From Virgibacillus proomii (lineage in GTDB: Bacteria > Bacillota > Bacilli > Bacillales > Amphibacillaceae): a stretch of 64,000 bases of DNA. The position numbers and the translations under genes are program-made. The stretch lies in NCBI RefSeq assembly GCF_018916875.1, contig NZ_JAHLNO010000017.1, positions 1-64,000 on the forward strand. Direction: 5' to 3'. This document shows positions 26,818 to 36,487 of the stretch, in pieces. Below the pieces are notes generated by a model. It did not search any database, was not told the origin of the DNA, and worked only from the letters and a program-made list of their open reading frames with translations. Every line of letters begins with the position of its first letter. Position 1 is the first letter of the stretch.

Positions 26818-29800
26818 TTGAGGCCAGTAAAATTAACCATGATTGCGTTTGGGCCGTATAAGGATAAAGAGGTCATTCATTTTAATGAGTTGGGTGATCG
26901 TCGTTTGTTCGTTATCGCTGGTAATACTGGAGCGGGAAAAACAACCATTTTTGATGCGATTTGTTTTGCGTTATATGGTGCTGCTAGTGGCCAAGATCGA
27001 GAAAATAACGCAATGCTAAGAAGTCACTTTGCAGATGATCATGTACATACAGCTGTGGAGCTGGTGTTTCGTTTAAAAGGAAAAACATATCGGATTTTAC
27101 GGCAAATGGGACATGTGAAAAAAGGAAATAAGACCAAAACTGGAGAACGATACGAGTTTTTTGAAATAACCGATGATGAAGAAGTTCCTTGTGTAGATAG
27201 ACAAATCGTATCGGAGATTGACAGAAAAATTGAACAGCTAATCGGTTTAACCCAGGATCAATTTAAGCAAATCGTTATGTTACCACAAGGGGAATTTCGT
27301 AAATTATTAACATCACAAACCGAAAACAAAGAGGAAATTTTACGCAGACTATTTAAAACGGAAACCTATAAGGCAATTGGAGACCGATTTAAACAAAAAA
27401 AACAAGAGACAGAAGAAGCTTTTAGGCAAGCAGAACAAGAACGTCAACAATACATTGCTCATATTTATGCAACACTTCCAATCAGAAAAGAATCTTCCCT
27501 ATTTCAAACATTAGAGCAAGAAAATTATAATATGAATCAGATATTACAAGGTCTAGATGAAGAATGTTTGTACTATCAGGGCAAAATATCAGAAGGTAAA
27601 CAGATATATGAGCGTGCTTATCTGGACCATGATAAAAAGCAAAAGGAGTTTTATCAAGCAAAAGCGGTAAATGAACGTTTTATCGAACTCAAGCAAAAAG
27701 AGTCCCGCTTAAAAGAGCTTGACCAACAGAAATCAGCTTATAACCAGAAAAAGGAACAGTTAAACAAAGCAGAACGAGCTCAGCAAATCATTCCTTTTGA
27801 ACAGCAGCAGAAAGAATGGCATCAGGAAGAAGAAAATAAAATGCAGGCTTTGGAAGTAGCAGAGCGAAATAAACAATTCATCAATGAACAAGTTGAGCAG
27901 GCAGATGCATTGTATAAAACGGAAGAAAAACGTGCGTCAGAAAGAGAAGCTCTTCATAAGCAACTAGATAAATTAAATGATTATTTACCAACAGTTAAAC
28001 AAATAGATGAAATGAAACAGCATCTAAGTGAATTAGAAAGGCAAAAAAAAGCTGCTTCTGAGGTATTGAATACGATCGATGATAAGCGTGGTAAACAAAG
28101 TAAAGAGATTGAACAGTTTGATAAACAAATAAATCAGCTTGAGAGCTCCGTAGATAAGCTTCCTGATATGCAAGAGCAATTAAATATAATGCGTGAACAA
28201 TACAAGCTTGTACATGAATATAGCAGGTTAACTGAAAAACAAATTCTACTTAAAAATGAAGTAAATCAAAAAGAAAAAGTAGCCATGCAAATGAAAATAA
28301 CCTACAATAAGCTGGAGCAAACATGGATGAATAATCAAGCGGTTTTACTGGCGACACATTTACATGATGGTGAGGCATGTCCTGTTTGTGGGAGTTTAAA
28401 CCACCCACATAAAGCAAATCAGCAAAAGGCGATTGTTTCTAAAGAACAATTGGAAAAAGCGAAGCAGCAATATGATAGATTAGATAAAGAGTATCGAGAA
28501 GTTGCAGCTAAATTAAGTGCCATTCAGGAACAGATGAAAGAAAAAGCAATAGATGTGGAGAAACATGGAATAGAATTGATAGCAGTAAAGCAAAAAGAAG
28601 TGCAGTTGGCTTTTTCAGGAAAACAATTAAGCAACAAGGTTGAACAGCTGAAGCAAACACGTATTAAACTAACCGGATTGAAACGCCAAACGGAGATGCT
28701 GAGAGTTTCCTACAAAGAGTTGGAAGATAACCAGAAACAGCAAGAACGACATTATCATCAATTAGAGAGGGAACTAGCTGAAGCACAAGCGCGCTATCAG
28801 GAAAGAATAAAATCCATTCCTGAAAACATGCGAATGTTGACAGATCTAAACCAGCAAATAACACGAACAGAAAGACAATTAAAGCAACTGGAAAAGGCAT
28901 GGGAAGAGGCACAAAAGAAGCAACAGCAATCTAAAGAGGCACAAACCAAGGCCCTTTCAGAGGTTACTCACGCACATAAGCAATTACAAGAAACGATTCA
29001 TAGACGTGAAAAAGCAGTTCATCAATTTAAGCATGCATTGGAAAAACAACATTTTTCCTCTGAAGCAAGCTATCAAGCAGCTAAAATGAAAGAATCCCAC
29101 CGTTTAGCATTAAAAGAAGAACTTGAGCAATTTAGACAAACACAAGCGACTTTACAAAAGCAAGCAGAGGAATTAAAAGCAATGCTAAAGGATAAACAAC
29201 AATTGGATTTATCCAGCATCCAAAACGAGTTAAACCAATTGAAGGATAAATATGAAACAGCTATGGAGAAATGGAATGCATCCAAGCAATATTATCAAGA
29301 GGCATTAGCCTTAAAGCAAAATATTCAAACAGCAAGCAAAAGATCAGATAAACGAGAACAACAGTTACAGATCATAACCGATTTGTACGATATGATTCGG
29401 GGGCAAAATAATCGTAAAGTATCATTTGAACGCTATTTGCAAATCGAATATTTAGAGCAAATTATTGCTGCTGGAAATGAACGATTGAAGGAATTATCAA
29501 ATGGACAATATACCTTTATCCGCAGTGACCGCCAAGAATCCCATGGAAGACAGAGTGGGCTTGCTCTGGATGTCTATGATGCATACACAGGTCAGACGAG
29601 AGATGTAAAGACATTATCAGGCGGTGAAAAGTTTAATGCTTCACTTAGTTTAGCACTTGGAATGTCTGATGTAATCCAAAGCTTTCAAGGAGCCATCTCC
29701 ATTGATACAATGTTTATCGATGAGGGCTTTGGAACGCTGGATGAGGAAGCATTAAATAAAGCCATTGATACATTAGTAGATCTCCAGCATTCAGGAAGGA

Positions 29801-29910
29801 CGATTGGAGTTATTTCTCACGTGCAAGAATTAAAGACGATTTTTCCTGCTGTGCTTGAGGTGTCTAAGTCTAAAGAAGGCTCTAGCAGAACTAAGTTTTT
29901 AATTAAATAA
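26818..29910 (+). CDS. sbcC: Exonuclease SbcCD subunit C
   Basis: This 1030-residue Rad50-type SMC ATPase is the partner of SbcD. It has an N-terminal Walker A AGNTGAGKTTIF, a long coiled coil (about residues 190-860) broken near its middle by the zinc hook CPVCGS, and a C-terminal signature LSGGEKFNASLSLAL and Walker B MFIDEGFGTLDEE. The start is probably the TTG at 26818, giving MRPVKLTMIAFGPYK, the family's usual N-terminus, 5 bases after AGGGTGAG; an in-frame GTG at 26812 overlaps that site. Confidence 0.95.
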   Translation: MRPVKLTMIAFGPYKDKEVIHFNELGDRRLFVIAGNTGAGKTTIFDAICFALYGAASGQDRENNAMLRSHFADDHVHTAVELVFRLKGKTYRILRQMGHVKKGNKTKTGERYEFFEITDDEEVPCVDRQIVSEIDRKIEQLIGLTQDQFKQIVMLPQGEFRKLLTSQTENKEEILRRLFKTETYKAIGDRFKQKKQETEEAFRQAEQERQQYIAHIYATLPIRKESSLFQTLEQENYNMNQILQGLDEECLYYQGKISEGKQIYERAYLDHDKKQKEFYQAKAVNERFIELKQKESRLKELDQQKSAYNQKKEQLNKAERAQQIIPFEQQQKEWHQEEENKMQALEVAERNKQFINEQVEQADALYKTEEKRASEREALHKQLDKLNDYLPTVKQIDEMKQHLSELERQKKAASEVLNTIDDKRGKQSKEIEQFDKQINQLESSVDKLPDMQEQLNIMREQYKLVHEYSRLTEKQILLKNEVNQKEKVAMQMKITYNKLEQTWMNNQAVLLATHLHDGEACPVCGSLNHPHKANQQKAIVSKEQLEKAKQQYDRLDKEYREVAAKLSAIQEQMKEKAIDVEKHGIELIAVKQKEVQLAFSGKQLSNKVEQLKQTRIKLTGLKRQTEMLRVSYKELEDNQKQQERHYHQLERELAEAQARYQERIKSIPENMRMLTDLNQQITRTERQLKQLEKAWEEAQKKQQQSKEAQTKALSEVTHAHKQLQETIHRREKAVHQFKHALEKQHFSSEASYQAAKMKESHRLALKEELEQFRQTQATLQKQAEELKAMLKDKQQLDLSSIQNELNQLKDKYETAMEKWNASKQYYQEALALKQNIQTASKRSDKREQQLQIITDLYDMIRGQNNRKVSFERYLQIEYLEQIIAAGNERLKELSNGQYTFIRSDRQESHGRQSGLALDVYDAYTGQTRDVKTLSGGEKFNASLSLALGMSDVIQSFQGAISIDTMFIDEGFGTLDEEALNKAIDTLVDLQHSGRTIGVISHVQELKTIFPAVLEVSKSKEGSSRTKFLIK

Positions 29911-30114
29911 TGCTGATGAATCATTGGATTTAGATGCAGCATTTTTTATTAAGTGTATGGGAGCAAGGTATTTGCTGAATAATAACTGAGACCGAGTCAG
30001 GAAAAGCTGATAACATCGTGTGTAAGAAAACTTATGTTAGAGTCTAAGCTCTTTAACTTGCGTCTGTAACGCCCGTCTCGTTCTTTTAAAGGGGGCTAAA
30101 AAAATATTCTATTT

Positions 30115-30142
30115 AAAAACCGGGAACTTTCCCGGTTTTTTG
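30115..30142 (+). terminator. Intrinsic terminator after sbcDC
   Basis: AAAACCGGG and CCCGGTTTT flank the loop AACTTT and end in a T-run. It lies 205 bp after sbcC. Confidence 0.85.
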
Positions 30143-30149
30143 CTCTCTA

Positions 30150-30345
30150 AAAACAGTATCCGTTTCTACATGGCGAATAACTTTTTTAAAAGTAGTTTCG
30201 TCTGCTTAAGCGTTTGTGCTGCTAGTAACTTCGATCTCCTTCCTACAAGAAGTCAACATCGGCTCGAATCTAAAGGAAGGCCGGTTAAAAGCGGGCTTGC
30301 CGTTCAACGTCGATATAACTCTGTTTTAGAGGCATGTTTTCTTTA
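30150..30345 (+). repeat. Repeat family C, copy
   Basis: An element of about 190 bp containing GGCGAATAACTTTTTT, GTCAACATCGGCTCGAATCT, AAAGGAAGGCCG and GAGGCATGTTTTCTTT. It matches copies at 32990, 43115 and (inverted) 53485. It contains no gene; the open frames within it are not protein-like. Confidence 0.75.
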
Positions 30346-30469
30346 TCTTGTTGTAAGGAACCGTATTTTTTTATTCCAAAATATCTGCTTTTGAGGTTAC
30401 GAACATAATCCAGAAAAATGGCTCTTAAATCCCCAATTCGTTCGGGCGACGAACAAAAGAGACTGCTTG

Positions 30470-30625
30470 AATAGGCATCGCACACAGAAAAGTGAATTCC
30501 TTTTCAAGGACAGAGAAGCTACGTCAGCAATACTTCGTGATTTTTCAAGGACAAGAAAAAACCACGACAGCGAGACATCGCACGCAGAAAAAGTGTTCTT
30601 CTTTTTCAAGGAGAAAAGTGCCCCT
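30470..30625 (+). repeat. Repeat family D, copy with internal sub-repeats
   Basis: Degenerate units built on CGCAGAAAAAGTG, TTTTTCAAGGACA and ACGACAGCGAGACATCG recur about three times at intervals of 35-70 bp. Related blocks are at 40490, 56060, 59040 and 61795. The spacing and divergence are not those of a CRISPR array. Confidence 0.65.
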
Positions 30626-30682
30626 TGCAGTTGGTACGTTATTAGACGAGTGCTTTTCGCTTTTGTTCCTGGAAAGAAGACT

Positions 30683-31570
30683 CTATACGGATAAAGCTGA
30701 AACGTTCATTGTTTCTAACAATACGCTTGCAATAATCTTTCCGGCTGTCTTAGGTGCTGTTTTCCCTGGTAATCCGAGTGCATGAATCGCTTGAATCCCC
30801 TCTTTTTTAGCAAAGGAAAAATCTACACCTCCAGGTTTAGAGGCAAGATCAATGATCACAATAGAGGATGACATGTTAGAGAGAAGTTCCTCATCGATCA
30901 CCGGATGCGGAATAGTGTTTATACAAATCGCCATTTCATTTATTACTGTATTTAGGTTCTGGAGTTTAACTGCTGTTAATCCCATCTCCGTAATACGTGC
31001 GATATCAGCTTGATTTCTCGCTACTACCGTTACATTGGCACCAACTGCGTCAAATAGCCGTGTTACCGTTTTCCCCACTCTGCCAAACCCCAAGATGCAC
31101 ACATTTGCGTTATGAATCGTTTCATCCGTTGCGTTCATTGCCAGCTTCAAGGTTCCTTCTGCTGTAGGAATCGAATTATAAATAGCCACATCGTCACGTT
31201 CAAATATTTTTACTAATGTTCTTTTAGTGGCTGTACAAATATGCTGTAAATAATGATTAGCAGTACCTGTATAAATCGTGCAATGTTCTGGTGTACAGGA
31301 GATAATTTGTTCGGTAAGAAACAGAGCTTTATCCGAATAAGTTACTTCAACTTTTCCTTTTTCGTCTGTTCCGCCAACTGGAAGAATGATCGCATCCAGT
31401 AGTGAAAGATTCGTATTTTCTAATTCTGTATGTTTAATATTGCTTTTCTCAAAAGATAGGTGGTCAAATCCAATTAAATAAAGATGTATGTCAGTATCAG
31501 CCAGTAAATTTATTACATGTATGTACCTTGCATCTCCTCCCATAATCAGTACATGTTTTTTATCAGACAT
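30683..31570 (-). CDS. dpaA: Dipicolinate synthase subunit A (orphan)
   Basis: This 295-residue protein resembles SpoVFA/DpaA, which with DpaB makes dipicolinate in the mother cell during sporulation. It shows an N-terminal domain with VLIMGGDARYIHVINLLAD and the PVGGTDEKGKV strand, then a Rossmann domain with CILGFGRVGKTVTRLF and VIIDLASKPGGVDF, ending LGLPGKTAPKTAGKII, a family hallmark. GGGGATG precedes the ATG. The usual partner dpaB and the asd/dapG genes are not next to it. It may be a second copy or work with a distant dpaB. Confidence 0.85.
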   Translation of the reverse strand: MSDKKHVLIMGGDARYIHVINLLADTDIHLYLIGFDHLSFEKSNIKHTELENTNLSLLDAIILPVGGTDEKGKVEVTYSDKALFLTEQIISCTPEHCTIYTGTANHYLQHICTATKRTLVKIFERDDVAIYNSIPTAEGTLKLAMNATDETIHNANVCILGFGRVGKTVTRLFDAVGANVTVVARNQADIARITEMGLTAVKLQNLNTVINEMAICINTIPHPVIDEELLSNMSSSIVIIDLASKPGGVDFSFAKKEGIQAIHALGLPGKTAPKTAGKIIASVLLETMNVSALSV

Positions 31571-31680
31571 ACTTACATCCCCTTTCTTTACAAAAACTAA
31601 ATTACCTCTACCTATTCATTCTATAATAATATTACTGGAAGTATGAATAATTTTAATAATTTCATCATAACGTGAATCTT

Positions 31681-31775
31681 CAATCAGTAGAGGGGGCTGT
31701 TTCCCCGCACTGATTGTTAGTACCGTAAGGGTATGACCTAAAGGTCTCTGAACAGAATCGGACATTTGACTTGCA
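31681..31775 (-). repeat. Repeat family A, inverted partial copy
   Basis: GTTAGTACCGTAAGGGTATG, then ACCTAAAGGTC and GAATCGGACATTT, is the reverse complement of the middle of family A. The flanking hairpin arms have diverged. Confidence 0.6.
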
Positions 31776-31990
31776 GTTGGATCCTCTACTTATCCTCCTA
31801 GGTTTCACCTCATATTACGGAAAAGAGGTCTTATGGCCAGTTAGTTACATTCGGGATAAAAATGATAAACAGTTGGCGTATTTGCTTGCTTTTTTATAAA
31901 CTATTGGAATTATTTTGATTAAAGGGTTTATCAAATTTACAGTTCATGGTAAATTAAAAGTATAATGATATTTGAAAGGAGATTTATTGA

Positions 31991-32923
31991 ATGGCGAATT
32001 ATGTTAAATTAGGAAAATCTGATATTTCTGTCTATCCAATTGGACTAGGTACGAATGCTGTTGGCGGTCATAATATTTATCCAGATATGCTAGATGAAGA
32101 ACAAGGAAAGAATGTGGTTCGTACTGCATTAGAGCATGGAATTAATATGCTGGACACGGCATTTATTTATGGTCCTAAACGTTCAGAAGAATTAATTGGT
32201 GAAGTTATTAAAGAATATAAACGTGAAGATATTGTTCTTGCGACAAAAGGAGCACATAAATTTGTTGGTGAGGAAGTTGTAATAGATAACTCACCAGCTT
32301 TTTTAAAACAGTCAGTAGAGGACAGTCTTCGCCGTTTACAAACGGATTATATCGACCTATACTATATTCATTTTCCAGATGAAGATACGCCAAAGGATGA
32401 GGCAGTGGGGGCATTAAAAGAATTAAAAGATGAAGGAAAAATTCGCTCCATTGGTGTATCGAACTTCACATTAGAACAGTTGAAAGAAGCGAATAAAGAT
32501 GGGTATGTTGATGTGCTGCAGGCTGAATATAATTTGCTAAAGCGCGATGCTGAAACTATCTTTTTCCCTTATACAGGGAAGAAAGAAATTTCCTTTATTC
32601 CCTATTTTCCTTTAGAATCAGGCCTGCTTGCCGGAAAATACAATAAAAATCAGACTTTTACTGATTTACGTGCAGATAATCCTAACTTCCAAGGTGAAAA
32701 GTTCCAGGCAAATCTCACTAAAGTAGCAAAATTAAAGCGATTTGCTGAAAAATATCATACAGAAATTGCTCATGTTGTACTTGCTTGGTATTTCACTCGT
32801 CCTTCTGTTGATGTCATTATTCCTGGAGCTAAACGGCCGGACCAGGTGATTAGTAATATGCGTGCTGCGGAAATTCAACTCTCTGAAGAAGATGTACAGC
32901 TTATTAGCGATATTTTTTCTTAA
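31991..32923 (+). CDS. Aldo/keto reductase (IolS/YhdN-like)
   Basis: This 310-residue NADPH-dependent reductase has a TIM-barrel fold. The catalytic tetrad is visible as Asp and Tyr in [15 protein letters not shown], Lys in LATKGAHKF and His in [11 protein letters not shown]. The cofactor-binding end reads [15 protein letters not shown]. It is closest to the IolS/YhdN stress-type group, with no sugar-specific context. AAAGGAG precedes the ATG. It stands alone and ends in a hairpin. Confidence 0.88.
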   Translation: MANYVKLGKSDISVYPIGLGTNAVGGHNIYPDMLDEEQGKNVVRTALEHGINMLDTAFIYGPKRSEELIGEVIKEYKREDIVLATKGAHKFVGEEVVIDNSPAFLKQSVEDSLRRLQTDYIDLYYIHFPDEDTPKDEAVGALKELKDEGKIRSIGVSNFTLEQLKEANKDGYVDVLQAEYNLLKRDAETIFFPYTGKKEISFIPYFPLESGLLAGKYNKNQTFTDLRADNPNFQGEKFQANLTKVAKLKRFAEKYHTEIAHVVLAWYFTRPSVDVIIPGAKRPDQVISNMRAAEIQLSEEDVQLISDIFS

Positions 32924-32932
32924 GAATTCCTT

Positions 32933-32969
32933 TTGTTTCGTGGGGGATAAATCCTCACGAAACGTTTTA
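32933..32969 (+). terminator. Terminator of the aldo/keto reductase gene
   Basis: GTTTCGTG (32935-32942) pairs with CACGAAAC (32956-32963), and a GTTTT tail follows. Confidence 0.75.
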
Positions 32970-32984
32970 CCATTGTATAGCATA

Positions 32985-33265
32985 TTATATTCGTTTTTGC
33001 ATGGTGGATAACTTTTTTGAAAGTAGCATTATCGTCTAGCTTAAGCGCTCAAACGACTAGCAAATTTCGATCTTCTTTCTACGATAAAAGTCAACATCGG
33101 CTCGAATCTAAAGGAAGGCCGACCAAATAGCGGGCTCGCCGCTCAGGTGTTGGCATACCCCTGTATAGAGGCATGTTTTCTTTTATCCCTTTATATTTTA
33201 TGAACTTTATGAGAAAAATGGATCCTAAATTCCCGATTCGTTGGGGTCTTGAATGAAGTTTCACT
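32985..33265 (+). repeat. Repeat family C copy followed by family A tail
   Basis: GCATGGTGGATAACTTTTTT through GGAAGGCCGACC and GAGGCATGTTTTCTTT is family C. From about 33210, CCTAAATTCCCGATTCGTT and TGAATGAAGTTTCACT match the end of family A. The two families are fused, as also at 43115-43460. Confidence 0.7.
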
Positions 33266-33333
33266 GTATCGCTTCAGATGGTCTCCAGTTTGTACGTTGC
33301 TAAACGAGTTCTTCTAGCTTTTATTCTATTTAT

Positions 33334-34584
33334 CTATGCATAGTGTCCGCCAATTTTATGGCTTCTTTCGATGGTGATACCAGCATCGGTATAGCTGATG
33401 GCGCGAAGAAGAGAGGTAGGACCGTATTTAGAACGGATCGCATCCATGGCATAACCAATGTCATTTTTCTTAGCACGATCTTCAAATAAGCTAAGCTGAG
33501 TATCTTGTTTTACATATAAATTTGTTAATGTTACATAAACCCTCCGGATGCTACTTACTCCATCATAAAACCGTAAGAACAAATTTAGACAAACATGATA
33601 CATATCCATGGTAACATTGGTAGGAAGGGAAATTGACTGAGAACGTGAAAATCCGCCTCCTGTTACTTTTGAATAACCGATTCCTAATTGAATGGTTTTT
33701 CCTGCCCTGTTAGCGGCTCTTGCTCTACGGCAAACTTCTTCACACAAATCAAGTATGCAAACTTTTACTTCCGCTTTCGAATAGTCACGTAGTAACGAGA
33801 TACCATGTCCAAATCCTTTTTGTTCTGTTTTTATAAAATTTCCTAGTACGGGGCTTAAATCGATCCCCCAAGAATGCCAATACAATTGCTCGCCCATGAT
33901 GCCAAAGCGTTTTTTTAAATGACGTAAATCAAAACGGGCTAACTGTTCTATTGTTACAATCCCCATTCTGTTCAAATTCTTTTTCATTCTGTTGCCAATC
34001 CCCCACATTGCTTCTATAGGAAAAGGCCATATTTTTTGTTGTACTTCCTCATAGGTGCATTCAGCGATGCCTTGCTGCTTTGCATGGAGATCCATAACAA
34101 CTTTAGCGAGAAATTTATTATCGCCAATACCGATGGAGCATGTAATTCCAAAGCATTCATAAATATCATTTTTAATTCGTCTAGCTACCTCTCGTCGATT
34201 GCCAAACAATTTTTGCAATCCATTGACCGTAACCCATACCTCATCAACGGAATAAGGGTGAATAGCTTCTTTAGGAACATATTGGTAAATTAATTTAGTT
34301 ATTTCAGCTGATACTTTTAAATAATCTGCCATATGTGCTTGAACGATATAGAGATTTGGATCATTCGGCAGCTCGAAGAAACGACTCACATTACTAATGC
34401 CGTATTTTTTCTTTAGTGCTGGGGAAGCGGCGAGTACAATGCTTCCCGATCTATTCGGATCTCCTACAACTGCTAGTAAATCCTTCATTGGATCTAATCC
34501 TAATTTCATTGCCTCTACACTGGCGTAGAAGGAGCGCATATCGATACATAAGATATCGTTACGTGGATAGGGACTATAATCCAT
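33334..34584 (-). CDS. uvrX: SOS-induced Y-family DNA polymerase UvrX
   Basis: This 416-residue polymerase of the UmuC/ImpB family copies past DNA damage. The N-terminal catalytic strand ILCIDMRSFYASVEA and the acidic pair in PYSVDEVWV are both present, with the little-finger region behind them. It resembles UvrX/YqjW of bacilli. The start is one of two adjacent ATG codons (34587 or 34584); GGAGG lies 4 or 7 bases ahead, favouring 34584. A perfect LexA box lies just upstream, so DNA damage should induce it. It is a lone gene. Confidence 0.92.
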   Translation of the reverse strand: MDYSPYPRNDILCIDMRSFYASVEAMKLGLDPMKDLLAVVGDPNRSGSIVLAASPALKKKYGISNVSRFFELPNDPNLYIVQAHMADYLKVSAEITKLIYQYVPKEAIHPYSVDEVWVTVNGLQKLFGNRREVARRIKNDIYECFGITCSIGIGDNKFLAKVVMDLHAKQQGIAECTYEEVQQKIWPFPIEAMWGIGNRMKKNLNRMGIVTIEQLARFDLRHLKKRFGIMGEQLYWHSWGIDLSPVLGNFIKTEQKGFGHGISLLRDYSKAEVKVCILDLCEEVCRRARAANRAGKTIQLGIGYSKVTGGGFSRSQSISLPTNVTMDMYHVCLNLFLRFYDGVSSIRRVYVTLTNLYVKQDTQLSLFEDRAKKNDIGYAMDAIRSKYGPTSLLRAISYTDAGITIERSHKIGGHYA

Positions 34585-34602
34585 CATGAATCCTCCAATC
34601 AA

Positions 34603-34616
34603 AGAACGTACGTTCC
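34603..34616 (-). promoter_or_regulatory. LexA (DinR) operator of uvrX
   Basis: GAACGTACGTTC is a perfect palindrome and matches the Bacillus SOS box (CGAAC-N4-GTTCG) in its core. It starts 17 bp upstream of the ATG at 34587 and follows a TATAAT -10 element on the same strand (34618-34623), so bound LexA would block the promoter. Confidence 0.88.
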
Positions 34617-34691
34617 TATTATATGCCGCTAGCAATGGAAATACTAGTGGGAATTTATTCCTGGATAACCATTGTTAATGGTGAACAAATA

Positions 34692-34780
34692 TTAGAAAAA
34701 CTTGGCTTGTCGCCAAGTCTTTAGTGAAAGCTGTAGTTTTCTTATACTATAAACCCTAAAATTTTATACTTTCCTATAAT
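34692..34780 (-). repeat. Repeat family B, inverted copy
   Basis: The reverse complement of the copies at 25201 and 38592, including the ACTTGGCGACAAGCCAAGT hairpin. Here the hairpin lies 50-90 bp upstream of the uvrX promoter. Confidence 0.78.
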
Positions 34781-34957
34781 ATAAAAAAACAGTTTAAAAG
34801 AAATTTTTCATTTACAGAGGAGGAGGTTTAAAAATTTAAGGTTCATCCTTTTATGGAACATGTACTTCCAACAGAAAACAGGAGAATTTTTATTGACGTG
34901 GAATTACTTTAGTTAAGATTAAAATTTGAATATTTCAAATAGATGGGAAGAAGATAG

Positions 34958-36322
34958 ATGAAAAGACAAATAGAATCATATCTTAATCAGGAGCAAAGAC
35001 TAAAGGGCGCACTAATAGGGATTAGCATTAGGGAAGCGGAAACTGGCAAACAAATTTATGAGTATATGGGGGATACGAGACTTCATCCAGCCTCTAATAT
35101 GAAGCTTTTGACCGCAGCAGCAAGTTTATCTGTTTTAGGAGAGAATTATCGGTTCTCTACGGAGTTATATACAGATGGAACAGTAGAAAAAGAAATAGTA
35201 GCAGGAAATCTTTATTTAGTTGGAAAAGGCGATCCAACCTTATTACCTGAAACTTTTTGTTCGTTTGCTTTTGAGTTAAAGACATTAGGCATTAAACATA
35301 TTAGCGGTGATATTGTTGGTGACGATACTTGGTATGATAAGGAACGGCTCGCAAAAGATGTTATATGGAGTGATGAACAATATTATTATGCAGCACAAAT
35401 TTCAGCATTAACTGTTTCTCCAGATACAGATTATGATGCAGGATCCATTTATGTAGCCATTCGTCCAGAGAAATACGGTGAAAAAGCTGCCGTTACCATA
35501 TCGCCAGAAACAGCGTATGTCCAATTAGAAAATAATACGCTTACAGGGCAAGAAACAGATATAGAGGATCTAATTATAGAGCGAAATCATGGAGAGAATG
35601 TGATCAAGCTATCAGGAAGGATACCTAAAAATGGTGAAATGAAAGAAGAATGGATCGCCGTTTGGGAGCCGACCGGATACGCTTTAGACATGTTTCAACA
35701 GGCGTTGAAGGAGCATGGTATTACATGGTCAGGAATGATCAGGTATGGACAAGTGCCTGATACTGCAAAACTTTTGTATAGACATGCTTCGAAGCGATTA
35801 GCTGAAATAATTATTCCGTTTATGAAGCTTAGTAATAATACAATTGCTGAAGTACTTATAAAAGAAATGGGAAAAACGGTATATGGGAAGGGGAGCTGGG
35901 AGAAAGGGATTCATGTATTAAACAGAGAAATACAAAAATTGGGCTTGAAATCTGATACAATGGTTATACGTGACGGTTCGGGGATATCCCATGTAAATTT
36001 AATACCAGCTTCAGAAATAACAAAGCTATTATATACGGTCCAACAAGCAGAATGGTTCTCTGCTTTTGAATACTCGCTTCCACTTGCGGGAGCTGTTTCT
36101 CGGATGGTTGGTGGTACGTTACAAAATCGTATGCAACATGTAAATGTACGTGCCAAAACAGGAACAATTGATGGAGTAAGCACATTATCAGGATACTTAA
36201 AAAAAAGAAATGGCGAAAAATTAATTTTTTCCATTTTGATTAATAATTTACTGGATGAAGATGAAGGAAAAGACATAGAAGATAAAATTATAGATTTAGT
36301 AAATCATGTTGAGGAACGGTAG
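34958..36322 (+). CDS. PBP4-type D-alanyl-D-alanine carboxypeptidase without signal peptide
   Basis: This 454-residue penicillin-binding protein of family S13 trims peptidoglycan peptides. The active-site motifs are S46-N-M-K49 (HPASNMKL), SNN in KLSNNTIAE and KTG in RAKTGTIDG. The N-terminus (MKRQIESYLNQEQRLKGALI) is hydrophilic and starts inside the mature part of the family. No signal peptide is seen and no upstream in-frame extension looks like one. It may therefore be exported by another route, be cytoplasmic, or be a truncated copy. Confidence 0.85.
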   Translation: MKRQIESYLNQEQRLKGALIGISIREAETGKQIYEYMGDTRLHPASNMKLLTAAASLSVLGENYRFSTELYTDGTVEKEIVAGNLYLVGKGDPTLLPETFCSFAFELKTLGIKHISGDIVGDDTWYDKERLAKDVIWSDEQYYYAAQISALTVSPDTDYDAGSIYVAIRPEKYGEKAAVTISPETAYVQLENNTLTGQETDIEDLIIERNHGENVIKLSGRIPKNGEMKEEWIAVWEPTGYALDMFQQALKEHGITWSGMIRYGQVPDTAKLLYRHASKRLAEIIIPFMKLSNNTIAEVLIKEMGKTVYGKGSWEKGIHVLNREIQKLGLKSDTMVIRDGSGISHVNLIPASEITKLLYTVQQAEWFSAFEYSLPLAGAVSRMVGGTLQNRMQHVNVRAKTGTIDGVSTLSGYLKKRNGEKLIFSILINNLLDEDEGKDIEDKIIDLVNHVEER

Positions 36323-36487
36323 AAAAAGGGCAGTATGACATATTGTTTGTAGATTTTCTTGGGGAAGCGAGCAAGTCCTAAGAAGACGGATTTGCGTTGA
36401 AGTCTTAGAACAAAACGCTGTACGTTTTAAAGGCAACTATGAGGGGAAAAGCAATAGCAATAAAAAATAAAAAAGGACTTTGAGGTA

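Noticed and set aside
30470-30625. Possible CRISPR array (repeated TTTTTCAAGG and GCAGAAAAAGTG units)
   Set aside because: Spacing is uneven (about 35-70 bp), the units are diverged, and the intervals are themselves repeated in other family D blocks, unlike unique spacers.
30467-30785. Several overlapping open frames on both strands
   Set aside because: They fall in family C and D repeats, have Phe/Ser/Lys-rich low-complexity products and no start signals.
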